This document shows, in pieces, positions 11,780-23,204 of a stretch of 64,000 nucleotides of DNA. Position numbers and translations under genes: made by a program. The notes under the pieces are model-generated. The model did not search any database, was not told the DNA's origin, and was given only the letters and a program-made list of their open reading frames with translations. This DNA is from Leucogyrophana mollusca. Lineage: Eukaryota > Basidiomycota > Agaricomycetes > Boletales. Position 1 is the first letter of the stretch, and each line of letters opens with the position of its first letter. The stretch is taken from NCBI GenBank assembly GCA_021014945.1, contig MU266452.1:16061-80060 (forward strand), read 5' to 3'.

Positions 11780-12652
11780 TTATTCGGAGTTTGCGGCGGC
11801 GTGATCGCGGCGAGTTGGCGAGTGGGTCTGCTTGAATCGTTCCGAAGAGGGAGATGGTGAAGAAAATGTGAAAGACGAGTAGATGCGTTTCCGTTCGGGG
11901 GTAGTAAACGTGGCGTTGGTTTCTGTGTCGCTGGTCGTGTCGCACGAAGTTTCCTGTCGTTCAGGGGATATGTTGACATTAGATATTGATGGGGAGAAAT
12001 AGTCGCGAATTTCTGGTTCAACTGATTGCTCCTGCTCCATGTCAATACTAGCGCTCTATGGATGATAACAACGTCTCACACTGACCTTATCTGCCTTCAG
12101 CTCCTGTTCCTGAGATTCGGGTTGAGGAGTTGTATCATATGCGTCTGAAACGTCTGCCAATGGCGAGACGGTCAACTCATAACATTTGGAGTCGATGTTA
12201 ATTTGGGAAATCGAGAGATGAGGTGGTTGTCTCTGAATCTCTTGCTCCTCATCCACCTTTGGCAAAGGTGACGCCTTCCGTGCTGAGCGTGATGGCTTCT
12301 TGCTTGAGCTGCCCTTCCTCCCTTCGCTACTCTTCCCTTTGCTACCTAATACTTTGCGTTCTTTCTTCAATTGCGAGTGCTCCTTCTGCTTCTTCACCGA
12401 CGGTGCAACCAGCACTTTGGTGACGAGCACTCCAGTCTTTCTCTTTTTGCACGCAGCAATGGAGGCGGGACCTGCACGCTCTCCGGTGACTGGATGCAGA
12501 TTTTCCTTTTCGGTGGTAGCGAGGGTTGATAGCAATGTGGCAGCGGCGTCCGCGGCCGCCGAGGATGTTGTAGCGCTATCATTGCAGTTATTGATGATCT
12601 TTGGGATCTCGATTGGTGTGTCCTGGAAGACGGTAAAAGAGCGAACGGACAT
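11780..12652 (-). CDS. Disordered Lys/Ser-rich protein with KEN degron and CDK sites
   Basis: Not recognised by family. Two exons: 12652 to about 12084 and about 12030 to 11780, joined by a 54-base intron (GTCAGT ... GAGCAG) in phase 0, giving about 272 residues. The N-terminus is MSVRSFTVFQDTPIEIPKII. Residues 49-51 form a KEN box in the context TEKENLHPVTGERAG, with Pro at +3 as in many APC/C substrates. RKVL (about 99-102) is a possible minimal D-box. The middle is highly basic (KKERK, SKGKSSEGRKGSSSKK). Exon 2 has three full CDK consensus sites (SPER, TPER, SPTR) and many SP/TP pairs. No folded domain is visible. By inference it is a cell-cycle regulated nuclear protein degraded through Cdh1/APC; this rests on short motifs only. 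Confidence 0.7.
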
Positions 12653-14290
12653 TGAGAAGATGAACTGCGATGATAGGAAGATACGCTAAGGGGTAAAAGA
12701 AGGCGTGGCTTATGCACCGGGGGAGGAAATTAGCAGAGATGTCGCTGGGCTGCGCGCGGACGCTGGATAAAACGTCGTTAAAGACTTGTTGAAAGCAAGA
12801 CTGGCCAGCGCGTCTATAAAGCAAACATTTATTTTAGACTCCGCTTCTCCGACGCGCCACACCAGACACGCGTTGTGATTATATAATACGCGTCGCGGTC
12901 ACGTGGAACCCGCGCAGTCCCGAACCCACGCCTCAAAGGCGTGTTCCAGTTTTCCCGGACCCGACACTGTTCGGACTTCACCATTCACTATCACCTACCT
13001 CTTTCTCCCTCGCATCTCCCCGTGGTTATCATTCCCTTCCTGTCCCATCGCAATGGTCCAGCTGTGATTTGAGAACAGTTTGCTGGAACGCTCTCAGGCT
13101 ACCTGCGGCACCCGCGTACCCTTAGCCCTCAAGGGTTCGCTGGAGAAATTCCAACAAGAGCCCCCTTTCGTTTCATCTTCCGAGCCCGCGGGCATTGCAT
13201 GTAAAGTTGCTTACGGCCGCTCTCATTTTCTTTGTCGTCGCTGGGAGAAAATCTTTCAGCCCACTGGCATCTAGTCCATCGTCCGAGCCCGCGGTCGTAG
13301 CATGTAAAGTTGCTTACGGGTGCTTTTGATTGCTTCAGCGTATCGCTCGTTCAGCACCCTAGTTACCGTATTGACACTCGATGTGGTATGGGGTTGATAT
13401 GGCAGATTTTCAAATACCCCCATGTCTTATCTTTTCCACAGAAATATCTCTCTAATCACGTTCCACTGTATCCCGCAGGCACCTCCGCTCTCTCATCCGC
13501 CCTCGTGCCCCAGTCGGTCACTAGGAACCGGAAGGCGGCACAGGACGGAACGTTCAGAGAGTTGCTTCCTTACAGTTCACAACATCCCACTCTGCCTCTC
13601 TTGTGTTAATCACATCCTTGAGCTCGGCTGACTCGGTGTTGATCGATACAAGGCCCCATCACGAATAACCGTCATCATGATCCAAAACTCCATCACACTT
13701 GACGCAGGCATATGATTTTTTTACACCACTGGAGATTCGCAGCCTGGTTCGATCGCGATCGGCGAGGGGTTCCCATTTGAAGCTTTGCCGCGTCTAGAAT
13801 TTTGGCCATTTATCAGCCACCGTGGACAGCATTGTGGACCTGGGCTATTTTACTTGCCGTTGAATTCTTTGGGTCTTCTCCATTTTCAATTGCTGCGATG
13901 ATGGTCAGCCAAATTCACGTAGCTGTTGGATGTATATCATCCGCTTCTTTCCTTAATAGGGGCTACCCGAGACACTCAGAAATTGAAATGGGATGAGTGA
14001 TCATCCAGAGCCCGTGTTTTGCTGGGGATAGAAAAGCACGAAGACGGGACCCTAGCGGTGCATCCGCCTTACCGCAGAAACGTTTCTATCCCCATCTCTT
14101 CACTAACCCAGCCAGCAGTCTTGGAGCCTGGCGGCCTCATGCCAGACACGCCTTAACAGGACGTCAGTCACATATATTGCCGGTTTGGTCTTATAGCTCT
14201 CTATTTCCTCTCTATTCGCTAGGAGCGTTCTCTCAAATCCTCTGGGACTCTATCCTCGTAGTCCTATCCTTAGGAGTGACCTTGGCCAGG
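12653..14290. other. Upstream region of Ran1-like kinase, with a duplicated element
   Basis: No gene seen. Pyrimidine-rich stretches occur at 12970-13030 and 14190-14250. A 43-base element occurs twice (13174-13216 and 13277-13319). The reading frame of the kinase stays open upstream of its ATG back to 13997, but that stretch lacks protein-like conservation features, so I treat it as 5' leader or promoter. Confidence 0.4.
13174..13319 (+). repeat. Two 43-base direct repeats, 103 bases apart
   Basis: Copies at 13174-13216 and 13277-13319 differ at four positions (39/43 identical). Each starts CATC(T/G)TCCGAGCCCGCGG and ends GCATGTAAAGTTGCTTACGG, and contains the small inverted pair GTAA...TTAC. 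They lie about 1 kb upstream of the kinase start. Confidence 0.85.
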
Positions 14291-16453
14291 ATGCCGTTCA
14301 AGCAGTCCGCTTCCACCTCCCCGCCCCCACCACCGCTGGGCACGTTCATCGACAACGATACCCTTGAACTTGTCGAGGTACTAGGCGTGGGGGGTTACGG
14401 CGTCGTGTACCGCGCGGTGGACACTCGAGACCCCCTCCTCCACTCCTACGCCGTCAAGTGCCTCATTAGTTCGCACATGCAACATGGATCCCGTCAACGT
14501 CAGCTTCATATCCGTGAAATAGCGCTCCACCGTCTCGCTTCTGCTCACCCGAACGTCGTCACCCTCCACCGAGTCGTCGAGGAGTTTAACTATACCTACA
14601 TTATCATGGATTATGCAAGCGACGGTGACCTGTTCTCTCAGATCCTCCATAACTGCCGGTACCTCGGCCACGACCACTTCATCAAACATATCTTCTTGCA
14701 GCTCCTTGATGCCGTCGAGTACTGCCACTCCCTAGGAATATACCACCGCGACCTTAAGCCAGAGAATGTGCTCTGCTTTGACGGTGGTCTACGCATTGCC
14801 ATCACGGATTTTGGTCTTGCAACCACTGACAGATTCAGTGAAGAGTTTCGCACGGGTAGCGTTTATCACATGAGCCCAGGTATGAGTTATTCGCCCTGAG
14901 CGCCCATGCCTCCGCTCACCGCCTCTTTAGAATGTCAGGGCGGTGAATTTGCGCCGACAGGCTCATACTCTCCCCTCTTTAACGATATCTGGTCGTTGGC
15001 GATCATCCTCCTAAACCTTACGACCGGACGAAATCCATGGAAGTCGGCGTCACCATCTGACCCCACGTTCCAAGCTTACCTGCAGGACCCGGCAAATTTT
15101 TTGCCCACCGTCCTACCGATTTCATCTGAGGTGAATGAGATTCTTTGTCGCATGCTCGAGGTCGACTGGCGGCACCGCATCACGCTAGCAGAGGTTAGGG
15201 CGGCTATTCAAGAGGTAGATCACTTCTATGCTGAAGGAGTGATTTTCGAGGGCAGCATGGCACGCTGCGCGTGGGAGATTGATGTTGACCTCGAGAGCGA
15301 TAGCGACTCCTCGACGAAGGGAGACCCTGTCGAGCCTGAGGTTCAGGACGAGCTGAAATCCTTCTGGAGTAAGGATACCGATGCAGAGATGGAGTTTGCG
15401 AGGCATGCTGCCCAGGACCCCGCTTGGGAGGAGTATTCGTCATGCAATGCGACGTGGGGCTTCGAGTCGTCCATACGATCTCCCTCCACCTCGATGCTGG
15501 AGCCGCTCAAAATATTTGAAGCACCTCGTACACCTCCCTCTACCTATTCGCCCCTCTCTCCGTCGGGTTCAGGCTCGTTGCCATCCATCCCTGCAACGCC
15601 TGAAGCCGTTAGCATCGCGAGAAGCAGACCCACGCCAACGCCTGGGAAAGCTTTGAAAATCAACACGCAGTGTGGCCGGCGTATTATCTACTCGCCTAGC
15701 CACGCTACCCGTTCCACCATCTCTTCCACGATGCATACTGCGGTCGAGAGCTACACGCAGTATTCATCGTCCTTCTTTGACAGCCCCACTGCGGTCTCAA
15801 AATTATCATTCGCATCATCGTCGATGCCTTCATCTGTCGATCTCGGAGTGTATTCCACACCAGAAAGCCAGCACATGGATTCGACTTGGGATTACACTGA
15901 TACGGACTACTCACACTCGTCATACCCAGCTACGACAATCGATAGCGCCGTTGGGCTAGATCTTGACGTCCCTATCGACCACCAGCACTACCGCCATCAG
16001 CAACTTGGAGAATGTCCACCGTCCCATCAGGGGACATGGCGCCGGGAACACGTTTCGCCGATGCACTCTTACGTTCCCGCAGCCTTCATGTCAGCGTTTC
16101 GACCTGCATCCCCACCTACATCCCGAGCCATGAATGAGGACAAGCCAAGGTCTTCCGGCTTTTTCAAGTTTTCGTTTCCTCGCTCATCCTCGCCCGCGAG
16201 CTCCCTGGAATCACGTTCTCGCAGAGGATCATTCACGGACTCTTTTCATTTTCCCTCATTCTTCTCTTCCTCTCCTCGACAGTCGTCGGGTTCTTGGCGT
16301 AGGTCATCATCCCCGTCGACTCCAGAGTCACCCCCGCCAAGCAGTGCGATGTCGACTAACACACATGAGCAATGTCGGCAAGAAGCACGCGCACGACCAA
16401 AACGCCACTGGTTCTCCCCGGGGAAATTCTTTATGGCAGCAGGAGCATCATAG
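14291..16453 (+). CDS. Ran1/Pat1-like Ser/Thr protein kinase
   Basis: Soluble protein kinase resembling fission-yeast Ran1/Pat1 and yeast Sks1/Vhs1, which link nutrient state to growth or meiosis. All catalytic elements are intact: glycine loop GVGGYGVVYRAVD (about 32-44), lysine in SYAVKCL (K56), helix-C Glu in IREIALH, HRDLKPEN (152-159), DFGLAT (173-178). One intron (about 14881-14931) is removed inside the activation region so that YHMSP continues as ECQGG, the usual SPE. The start at 14291 places the kinase domain 26 residues in, normal for this subgroup; the frame is open further upstream but without support. The C-terminal 400 residues are Ser/Pro-rich and disordered (SPSPxx, SFTDSF, SSPRQSSGSWRRSSSPSTPE), likely regulatory. 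Total about 703 residues. Substrate and role in this fungus are unknown. Confidence 0.88.
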
Positions 16454-18436
16454 CAATCACTGCATCGTTTTCTTTTTACGACCCGCACGTAGCTCACGCA
16501 TCTGAGACGCATCTCCTTTCCTTAGGTATCTATTAGGGCGCAGGACGGGCATATGTATGAGTACCCGGTGTACAAGCAATTTTCTATGTATCGAATATGC
16601 AGAATGATCACACAATACACGCTCATAGCGCACGGTTTGGGGTGATAGGGACGTCTTTCACGGTTAAAATATGTGGTTCACGAGCAAAGACGCATCCGAC
16701 TAACAACCCTCGGCAGGACGCAACCTCTTCCTTTGCCACATATGCACGTAATGCCGCTGAGATCGAATGAGTTGGTTTCCCGTCAGTGCTCCTATCGAAA
16801 ATTCCATCATGCCTGAAACTTCCAAGTTCCAAGACTTTGGCCATCGGCGATCGACTGGTTTCTGGAAACAAGGTGCTTATGTGTGCCTACATTGGATATG
16901 CAAGGCACGGGCAAGGTTCAATCGTTTATGCGTATTCAGCTTAAATGCCCACTAATACTATAGTGGCAATTGAACGTGAACGGCCCCGTGCCAAACACGT
17001 TCAGCGGGTGGCGTTCATCCGATCCTTACCAGAACCTGGGCATCGGCAGCACTCAGTTGAATGATACATAATATCCTGTAAGTGTTAGCTCTTCCTGTCC
17101 CGTTGTTACCCGCGACACAAGTAAAGGTTGACCCGAAATCAACTCAGAATTTCCGATTTGAAATCGAAAGGTTAACACCTATCAGCACGAACCATCACTT
17201 GTGCCTACTCATCCGTTCTGCGTCACCCTATCATCTACTCATCGGTCAACTGGTTCACCCCCGTTTTGTGCCATTAGTTGAGTTTCAACTTGATAAAGTT
17301 TGTCAGCGACCGCGCATTCTCCTCATGTCTGTCATGTCGGGCGAACTTGTCACGCATCTACAGATCAACAGAAGGTGCCACTTTACCCGTCTTCGCCAAC
17401 TCAACGCTTCCAGGATCCCTTTCCCAGCCATCACCGTAAGCTGCGCGACATTTTACCCTCTGGAAATGATGCGGTATTTTGACCCTGCTGCATCCTGCTG
17501 TGGTGGCCGAGGGTGGATGGTACGGTTACCGTGCCGCGACCCGGTTGACATTGAGCCAGTAGCCTTGTGCACACGGAACGAAACGCTTCAGTCGGAGGAT
17601 CTCTACGAGTTATAACCCGTTATCCCGATAGCCTCCGATTCCGTATCTCCCGCGCTGGATGGGAGCTATCCCTGATGTTTGGCCGAAGAGAAAGGCGCGG
17701 TGATTTACCGCCAACCAACCATCGACACACTGTCAGGGTCTCACCCTCCCTGCTTGTGATATCTTGGGGCTTCGATATAATAGCGCGGACGGCGCCCAAC
17801 CCGCGCTCCGGCTTATTGATCCTTCAAGGGCTGTCTTGATGGTTCTATGCCATCTGTAACGAATGCTGCTCAAATATTGATCCATATAGCATCATCAAAC
17901 GACCCTTTAGCTACTCATCACCCACCCGCATTGCTCTAAGCTACGACGTGGCACCATTTCAAGCGCATATTTGACTCGCCGTACAGACCAGTTCTATGGC
18001 TACCGTGACTACCAGTGGTGACATCGATTGTTCTGTCTCAACAACCGGTGAGTAATGACCACCAATAGGCCGGTGTGCGTGCCTTGGAAACGAGACGCAC
18101 ATAATCGATAGCTTGTACGAGGGGTGTTTATTCGTTGCTATGCAGTAGCGTCTTAACCAAGCCGGGCCGTTTCAAACGTAGTAGGATCCGGACTTGAAGC
18201 CAGGCATGGTCAGATCGTTCTTAGATGAGCACCCTCACTGGCGCGACGGACAGTTCTTTGGGCACCACTGTAATGGGTATATCCTCTCAGATTAAGGACT
18301 TAGGTACGATACCTACTCCGCAACAACGAAGTGCACATCGAAAAGACCCCTCGCGCTCGGACAACGAGGCTTGATATAAACGGCGAGTATTCCAGAACAG
18401 AGGGTCGACAATGAGAAGCTTCATAGACGAGATGTA
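16454..18436. other. Intergenic 2 kb, no convincing gene
   Basis: A plus-strand frame of 177 codons at 17082-17615 has random composition and no family resemblance. A 49-codon frame at 18225-18374 (MSTLTGATDSSLGTTVMGIS...) has protein-like composition but no other support. A possible first exon at 17997 (MATVTTSGDIDCSVSTT, then GTGAGT) could splice to about 18225 in another frame. None is strong enough to call. Confidence 0.35.
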
Positions 18437-19441
18437 TTACCATGTCCTGAGATCGACCAACTTCCTCCCTCGCTCTCGCTCTACGGCGTCTTTACTGCGG
18501 AGACCCGAACCCTTGTCAAGTCTTCTAGCTCTGCCACCGATACCATCTCCCATAGCCAATGGGGCATTGCCTGCCTGCAGCATGCGGAAGAGCGCTTTGA
18601 TGACGCTCAGCGGATTACGGCTCCCCCACACCTTCGCACTCGCATCTTTTATCCCTGCAGCCTTCAAAACCTGATGCACGTTTGGATTGCAGTGCAGGCC
18701 AAACCCAACGGGACGCGGACGCAGGATGATGCGTGTTGCGCCTAATTTGGAGTCCATCTCCGTCCATAACGTCCGCTTCTCAAAGCGCTCTACGTAGTCC
18801 ATATTGCGAACGGCCTGCGCGAACGCCTTCTCCGTGGCACGCGGTACTTCTTCGTCCTTCCCTTCTCCATAACCCACAAGCCCGTCGCCGTTCCCCACCA
18901 CCACAAGGGCGTACATCCGGTGGATTTTTCCTTTCCCTGTTTGTTGCGTGATTCGACGCGTAAGGAGAGGGAACTTGTAAAGTTGGTTGAGCTCTATCTT
19001 GCGCAAAGGAAGGTGGGCCAGTGGCGAGAGCTCGTCATCTTCATCTCCATCTTCTTCCATAATTTCCTCTTGTCCCTTTGCCGCCTCTTCTCCACCCTCT
19101 GCCTCGCGGAGAAGATCGAACATGGAAGGGTCATTGCGGACGATGACTCTGTTTTGGAATGGTGCGCGTCGGGTGGGAGCGAATGTCGCGGCTTCATGGG
19201 AGTCAAGTAATGGGTCTGGTGTCATGAGGTCGGGGTAACCGATATTGTCCGTGATTTCGTCGACGAATTCTGCTGGTGTAGGTTCTGGTTCTTCATTGGC
19301 AGACACGGAAGGAGTGGTGGAAGGTAAATCGGTTGTATATGGTCTAAGGAAGGCAGGCCTATGGACAGAGAGACATGGTCTATTATGTCCTCTGGGCTGG
19401 CGTAGAGCTTGGGATACTCTGGCTCTGGCGAGTCTGTGCAT
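18437..19441 (-). CDS. MRPS5: Mitochondrial small ribosomal subunit protein uS5m
   Basis: Component of the mitochondrial 37S ribosomal subunit near the decoding/mRNA-entry region. Single exon of 334 residues. The basic, hydroxylated N-terminus (MHRLARARVSQALRQPRG) fits a mitochondrial targeting sequence. The S5 double-stranded RNA-binding fold is visible as LYALVVVGNGDGLVGYGEGK-type text (here MYALVVVGNGDGLVGYGEGK) and KAFAQAVRNMDYV; the S5 C-terminal domain as ATRIILRPRPVGFGLHCNPN and GSRNPLSVIKALFRML. A fungal acidic insert (EEDGDEDDELS) precedes the core. The start at 19441 was chosen because upstream in-frame sequence overlaps the promoter of the divergent PITH gene and is not targeting-like. 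Confidence 0.93.
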   Translation of the reverse strand: MHRLARARVSQALRQPRGHNRPCLSVHRPAFLRPYTTDLPSTTPSVSANEEPEPTPAEFVDEITDNIGYPDLMTPDPLLDSHEAATFAPTRRAPFQNRVIVRNDPSMFDLLREAEGGEEAAKGQEEIMEEDGDEDDELSPLAHLPLRKIELNQLYKFPLLTRRITQQTGKGKIHRMYALVVVGNGDGLVGYGEGKDEEVPRATEKAFAQAVRNMDYVERFEKRTLWTEMDSKLGATRIILRPRPVGFGLHCNPNVHQVLKAAGIKDASAKVWGSRNPLSVIKALFRMLQAGNAPLAMGDGIGGRARRLDKGSGLRSKDAVERERGRKLVDLRTW

Positions 19442-19558
19442 TATTGAGCGCAACGGAGACAGCGAAATTTCGAATTTAGAAAAATTGTGGATACTTGTTT
19501 GTCTCCTTCGGGTTGTCCCAATTCGGATGGCGCATTGCTGTGTTTGCTCTGACCGATC
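19442..19558. promoter_or_regulatory. Divergent promoter of uS5m and PITH genes
   Basis: Only 117 bases separate the two start codons, so both genes must use one shared or overlapping promoter. No canonical TATA box seen. Confidence 0.6.
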
Positions 19559-20437
19559 ATGTCGAGCTCGGACGGCGATGGCCACAACTCTCTGGCTGCA
19601 GACTTGGATCGCGGATCTGACCTTTCCAACCTTTATGGAATGATAGATAGAGACAAGTAAGCGTCCTGTTTCTGATAGTTGAAGACAAATAAGCCATTCA
19701 CGACGCGGCTCTGACTGATTACGCGGCCAAGTGTACATGGGTTGAACTTGACTATACCAGAGGATGCGAAGGCCGTCATCAAGCCTTGGAATGAACGTGA
19801 TGATACCTCAAAGTTTGCGGAATCGGGGGTAGATGACCAGGTAATTAAGGTCAGCCATGTTCGAGGGACTCGTATCTGAATACATCATCTGGTCTGGAGA
19901 CTATCATATACGTCCCGTTCACACAAAATGTCCGGATAAAATCTATACTGCTCAAACTAGGTGAGTCTTGCGCTCCTTTCATTCGGCGCGGACGCTCAAG
20001 CCTTCTGCTGTAATTAGGTCGGGGTGAAGTCACGCCCCGACATCTTCGAGTCTACGCAAATTACCCTAATATCGTCGATTTTTCGGACGCAGAGACCATC
20101 AAACCGCACCTTAATATAAGTCTCTCTGAGGGCGAAACTTCAGTCGTGGAATATCCTCTACGGGTTGCAGCCTTTACCAGCGTCAGCTCGCTGAGCTTAT
20201 ATTTTGTATGTGGTACGAGCCCTTTCGCCTCGCTAAGATTGACCAATTCTTCCTCAGAGAGATTCTGTGGGAGGCGATCAGTCTCGTATTTATTACATGG
20301 GTTTCAAAGGGGATGTGCGAACACCAAGGAAAGAAGCGACGAAGAAGCTTGAGATCCCTGCGGCTAATGCCCCAGATGCTTCCATTGTTGACCGGGTGAC
20401 GGAGAAAGCAGCTGGACAGCAGACTACCGCTCGTTAA
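19559..20437 (+). CDS. PITH domain protein (PITHD1-like)
   Basis: Small soluble protein of the PITH (C-terminal thioredoxin-like-interacting/proteasome-interacting) family, without a thioredoxin domain, like human PITHD1. Known members bind the 26S proteasome. Exon 1 (MSSSDGDGHNSLAADLDRG then SNLYGMIDRDK) ends in GTAAGC; later exons give LTIPEDAKAVIKPWNERDDT, SKFAESGVDDQ, IIYVPFTQNVRIKSILLKLG, RHLRVYANYPNIVDFSDAE, VEYPLRVAAFTSVSSLSLYF and YYMGFKGDVRTPRKEATKKL, ending QQTTAR before TAA. These follow the family order exactly (LYGMID...IKPWNER...KFVES). About 220 residues. It shares its promoter with uS5m and ends 179 bases before the next gene. Confidence 0.9.
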
Positions 20438-20616
20438 TGTACTTATAACCTGTATGACCCTGAGCCCTTTGCACAAGCCTTTCTGAACCAGTGATTGTGG
20501 CAGCACAGGGGGTATATTTCCACTTCCGTCGAGTGCTCGGAAATATCCGAGTCCAGTTCTCTTGTTCACGTTTGCACGTGTCGCCAAAAGGTTCGAGCAT
20601 TCCATTGAACAAGGTC

Positions 20617-23049
20617 ATGGACATCGTAAGTGCCACAATCTTCATCATTTTTCTGCCTCTAATATCCGTCAATCTGCGGTCAGGATGGCGCAAGTCCGGT
20701 ATCGGACTGGTTGGCTTTATTCCAGCCACCAGAAGACTTCCCTTGGACCGCGCAGAAGTCCCGGGAAATTGAAAACAGACGCGCCCATATGACAGACGTC
20801 CTCATCTTCGATGTTCTACTCATTCGCGGCGGAATACGACAGCCCGACATGTACTACCCTCCTGGTGACGGCAGCTCGCTCCAACGATTACTGGAGACTA
20901 TCCAGCACTCGACCTATGATAGCTTGAAGAAGGATTGCCTGGTTTACATCCTGTTGAAATGGTACCAGGATGGTAGAGAGTCGCGGTTTCAGGAAGACCG
21001 ATGCATCCCACCTCAATTTGTCGCCCTTGGTGACGCTTACTGGCATTTGGACACGGGGGTTCATGTCGCGGTAAGTTGTAGTCTCGTGACGCAGTCAGCG
21101 CGTAATCATATCTCCGCAGAAAGCTGTCTCAATACTCTCCGATGCACGCCTCAACAGAGACTATGCCTCTAAGATCTTGCAAGCTCTTTCACTTTCGGAA
21201 AATCCATCACCGCTTATCGTGAAATACGTACGGACCGCGAAGCCACCGCTGACCGAACCCGACGACATCAATATGTACACCCTTGCTCTTGCGGAGTCAA
21301 GCCTCTGGGAGGCATGGCAGTACCAGCGTATATTCCCCGAGACCACTGAAACACGTCCACGGCTCATAAACAAGATCCTAGAATGGTGTCTTTCTCGTAC
21401 GTCTACCCTTTCTTCAGCAGTGAGCAGTGTTTGACAATATTGAATGACGCGATGTAGCCAAACCACGCCCGGAACCACTCACTCACCTCGTCGCTTTTCC
21501 ACTATCTGACTACGAACAAACACTGGTGCACAAATACGCGCTCCATCCGCCCCGAGAGCTCCCTCTGTCCTCTGTGGCCATCATACAGGATCTAGTATGT
21601 CTCCGACTCATACAGAGCGGTGAACATGTCGCCGCAATAAAGCTGGACCGCCAATTCTCGGCTGCCTCCCATGGCGCGAGCAGTGAGGCCCTGAAAGCCG
21701 CGCAGGAAAGAAGACAGATGTTGGACGAGATTGCAGTCACTATGCCTGATGCAGAGAGACGACTGTTAGAAACTGAGCTGCAAACCCAAAGCCAAGGGCT
21801 GTCAGCGCCGCTTCCTACTGGAAACAAGTTTGGTAAAAGTAGAGCGCCCATGGCAGACCTCAGCATGTCATGGGAGGAGGTCCAATCACCTCGAGCTTCC
21901 GTCAATGGCACAAATGTCCATTTGGGGAATGGTGCGACGCCTGCGCTTTCCGGCAGATTACCTGCAACGTCCACAGGACACATTCGGTTTGACCCCGGCA
22001 TACCTCTACAATCATCTCTCAAAGGCTCTGTGGGCCCAGCCACCTCTCGCAGTCCATTCGCCTTGCCGATCACAAAGTCCCCGCTTCAACCCCAAGCGCC
22101 ACCTTCTATCAGCTTCGCTCAGCCAATTTCATCCAGTCAGGCGACATCCCATAAAGCACCACTTGTCGGTGCTACTGGTTTGAAGTTCTCGCCAGCGCCT
22201 TTCCCAAGGAACCCAGCAACGCTTACTGCACCCAATGGTGCTCCACCCACTTCCCTGTTCGATAAAGCCGGGAGCGCCAATCAGGTCCCGAATGCATTCT
22301 ACAAGCCGCCTCCTGCCAATGGCGTAAAGCGTGCGTTCGTGCCGGACGAAGCAGCCGTGCAGGTGTCAGCAGCCACTCAAAATGAAGAGGAACATGCCGA
22401 CGACGTAAGCATGGCCTCAGACAACGAGTTCATTTCTCCGGAAGTGAATGGTGATACTACTGTGCTGCCGCCGGACGACGATGCGGAGGCGGAGCTTTCG
22501 TTCTCAGTCTTTGGTAACGCCCCGCGTCGGACCCAGCAGCCTACCCGCCGGTCAGCAAAGCAGGAGGGTAGGAACAATGCACTCCCTGGTGCATTCCACC
22601 AGGATGGAGATGACGAGAGCGACGTAGAACCACCCTCTCGCAGGACCGCACATCAGCGAACACGACCCCGCACACCAGAAAAGCCCAGAAATACCCGCAC
22701 GCAGCATCTCAATGGGGCTGATCTCAAGCAGAGTATACCTGGCTCTCTGATGGATGAGGAAGTTGAGGACGAAGATGAGGACGAAGTGCCTCCCCTACCG
22801 CCTTCGCCGCAGGGGAAACGTCCTGTGCGGAAGGGTCGGACTTCGGCTGCGACGTCAAAGGTGGAGAACGAGGGAGAGAAAGAGACACGAGTCCGCAGAT
22901 CGTCAAGACTATCAACTGCATCATCAATTGCATCTCTATCTCCGGAACCGCCCTCGCCTCCTAAGCCTGTCAAGACGAGAAAGAGCGCTAGGGCGTCTGG
23001 AGCGGCGACACAGACAGCGACGAGAAGTAGTGCGAGGAAAAAGCGCTGA
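20617..23049 (+). CDS. ELYS-like nucleoporin
   Basis: Probable homologue of ELYS/Mel-28 (S. pombe Ely5-type), a nuclear-pore protein of the Nup107-160 outer ring; here the ELYS helical domain is N-terminal and the vertebrate beta-propeller is absent, as in fungi. A first exon of three codons (MDI) precedes DGASPVSDWLALFQPPEDFP. The domain spans about residues 10-290: FDVLLIRGGIRQPDMYYPP, SLKKDCLVYILLKWYQDGRE, FVALGDAYWHLDTGVHVA, ILSDARLNRDYASKILQAL, YTLALAESSLWEAWQYQRIF and SSVAIIQDLVCLRLIQSGEH. The second half is one long exon of low-complexity sequence with an acidic run (MDEEVEDEDEDEVPPLPPSP) and a basic Ser/Arg tail (RRSSRLSTASS, SARKKR), suitable for DNA or karyopherin binding. The tail may act as a localisation signal; that is inference. 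Confidence 0.82.
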
Positions 23050-23204
23050 TTCCTGGCGCTAATTGTTGAGTATGCTGTCGGTGCTTGACATTGTGAGCAA
23101 TCTGCGTTCAATGCTTGTATATGGCCACCATTGCTATTCATACCACCTACGAAACCAGTGGACATACAATGTTTTCTATATCTGTTCTTCTCTTGTTCCC
23201 CTTG

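Noticed and set aside
13740..13760. GGTTCGATC, resembling a tRNA B box
   Set aside because: No pairing T-stem, acceptor stem or A box around it. Other GGTTCGA-like hits fall in exons.
17082..17615. 177-codon plus-strand frame in the 16.5-18.4 kb gap
   Set aside because: No recognisable family, no splice signals that extend it, mixed composition typical of chance frames.
19442..19738. Upstream in-frame extension of uS5m
   Set aside because: It would cover the whole divergent promoter and the first exon of the PITH gene; the targeting-like start is at 19441.
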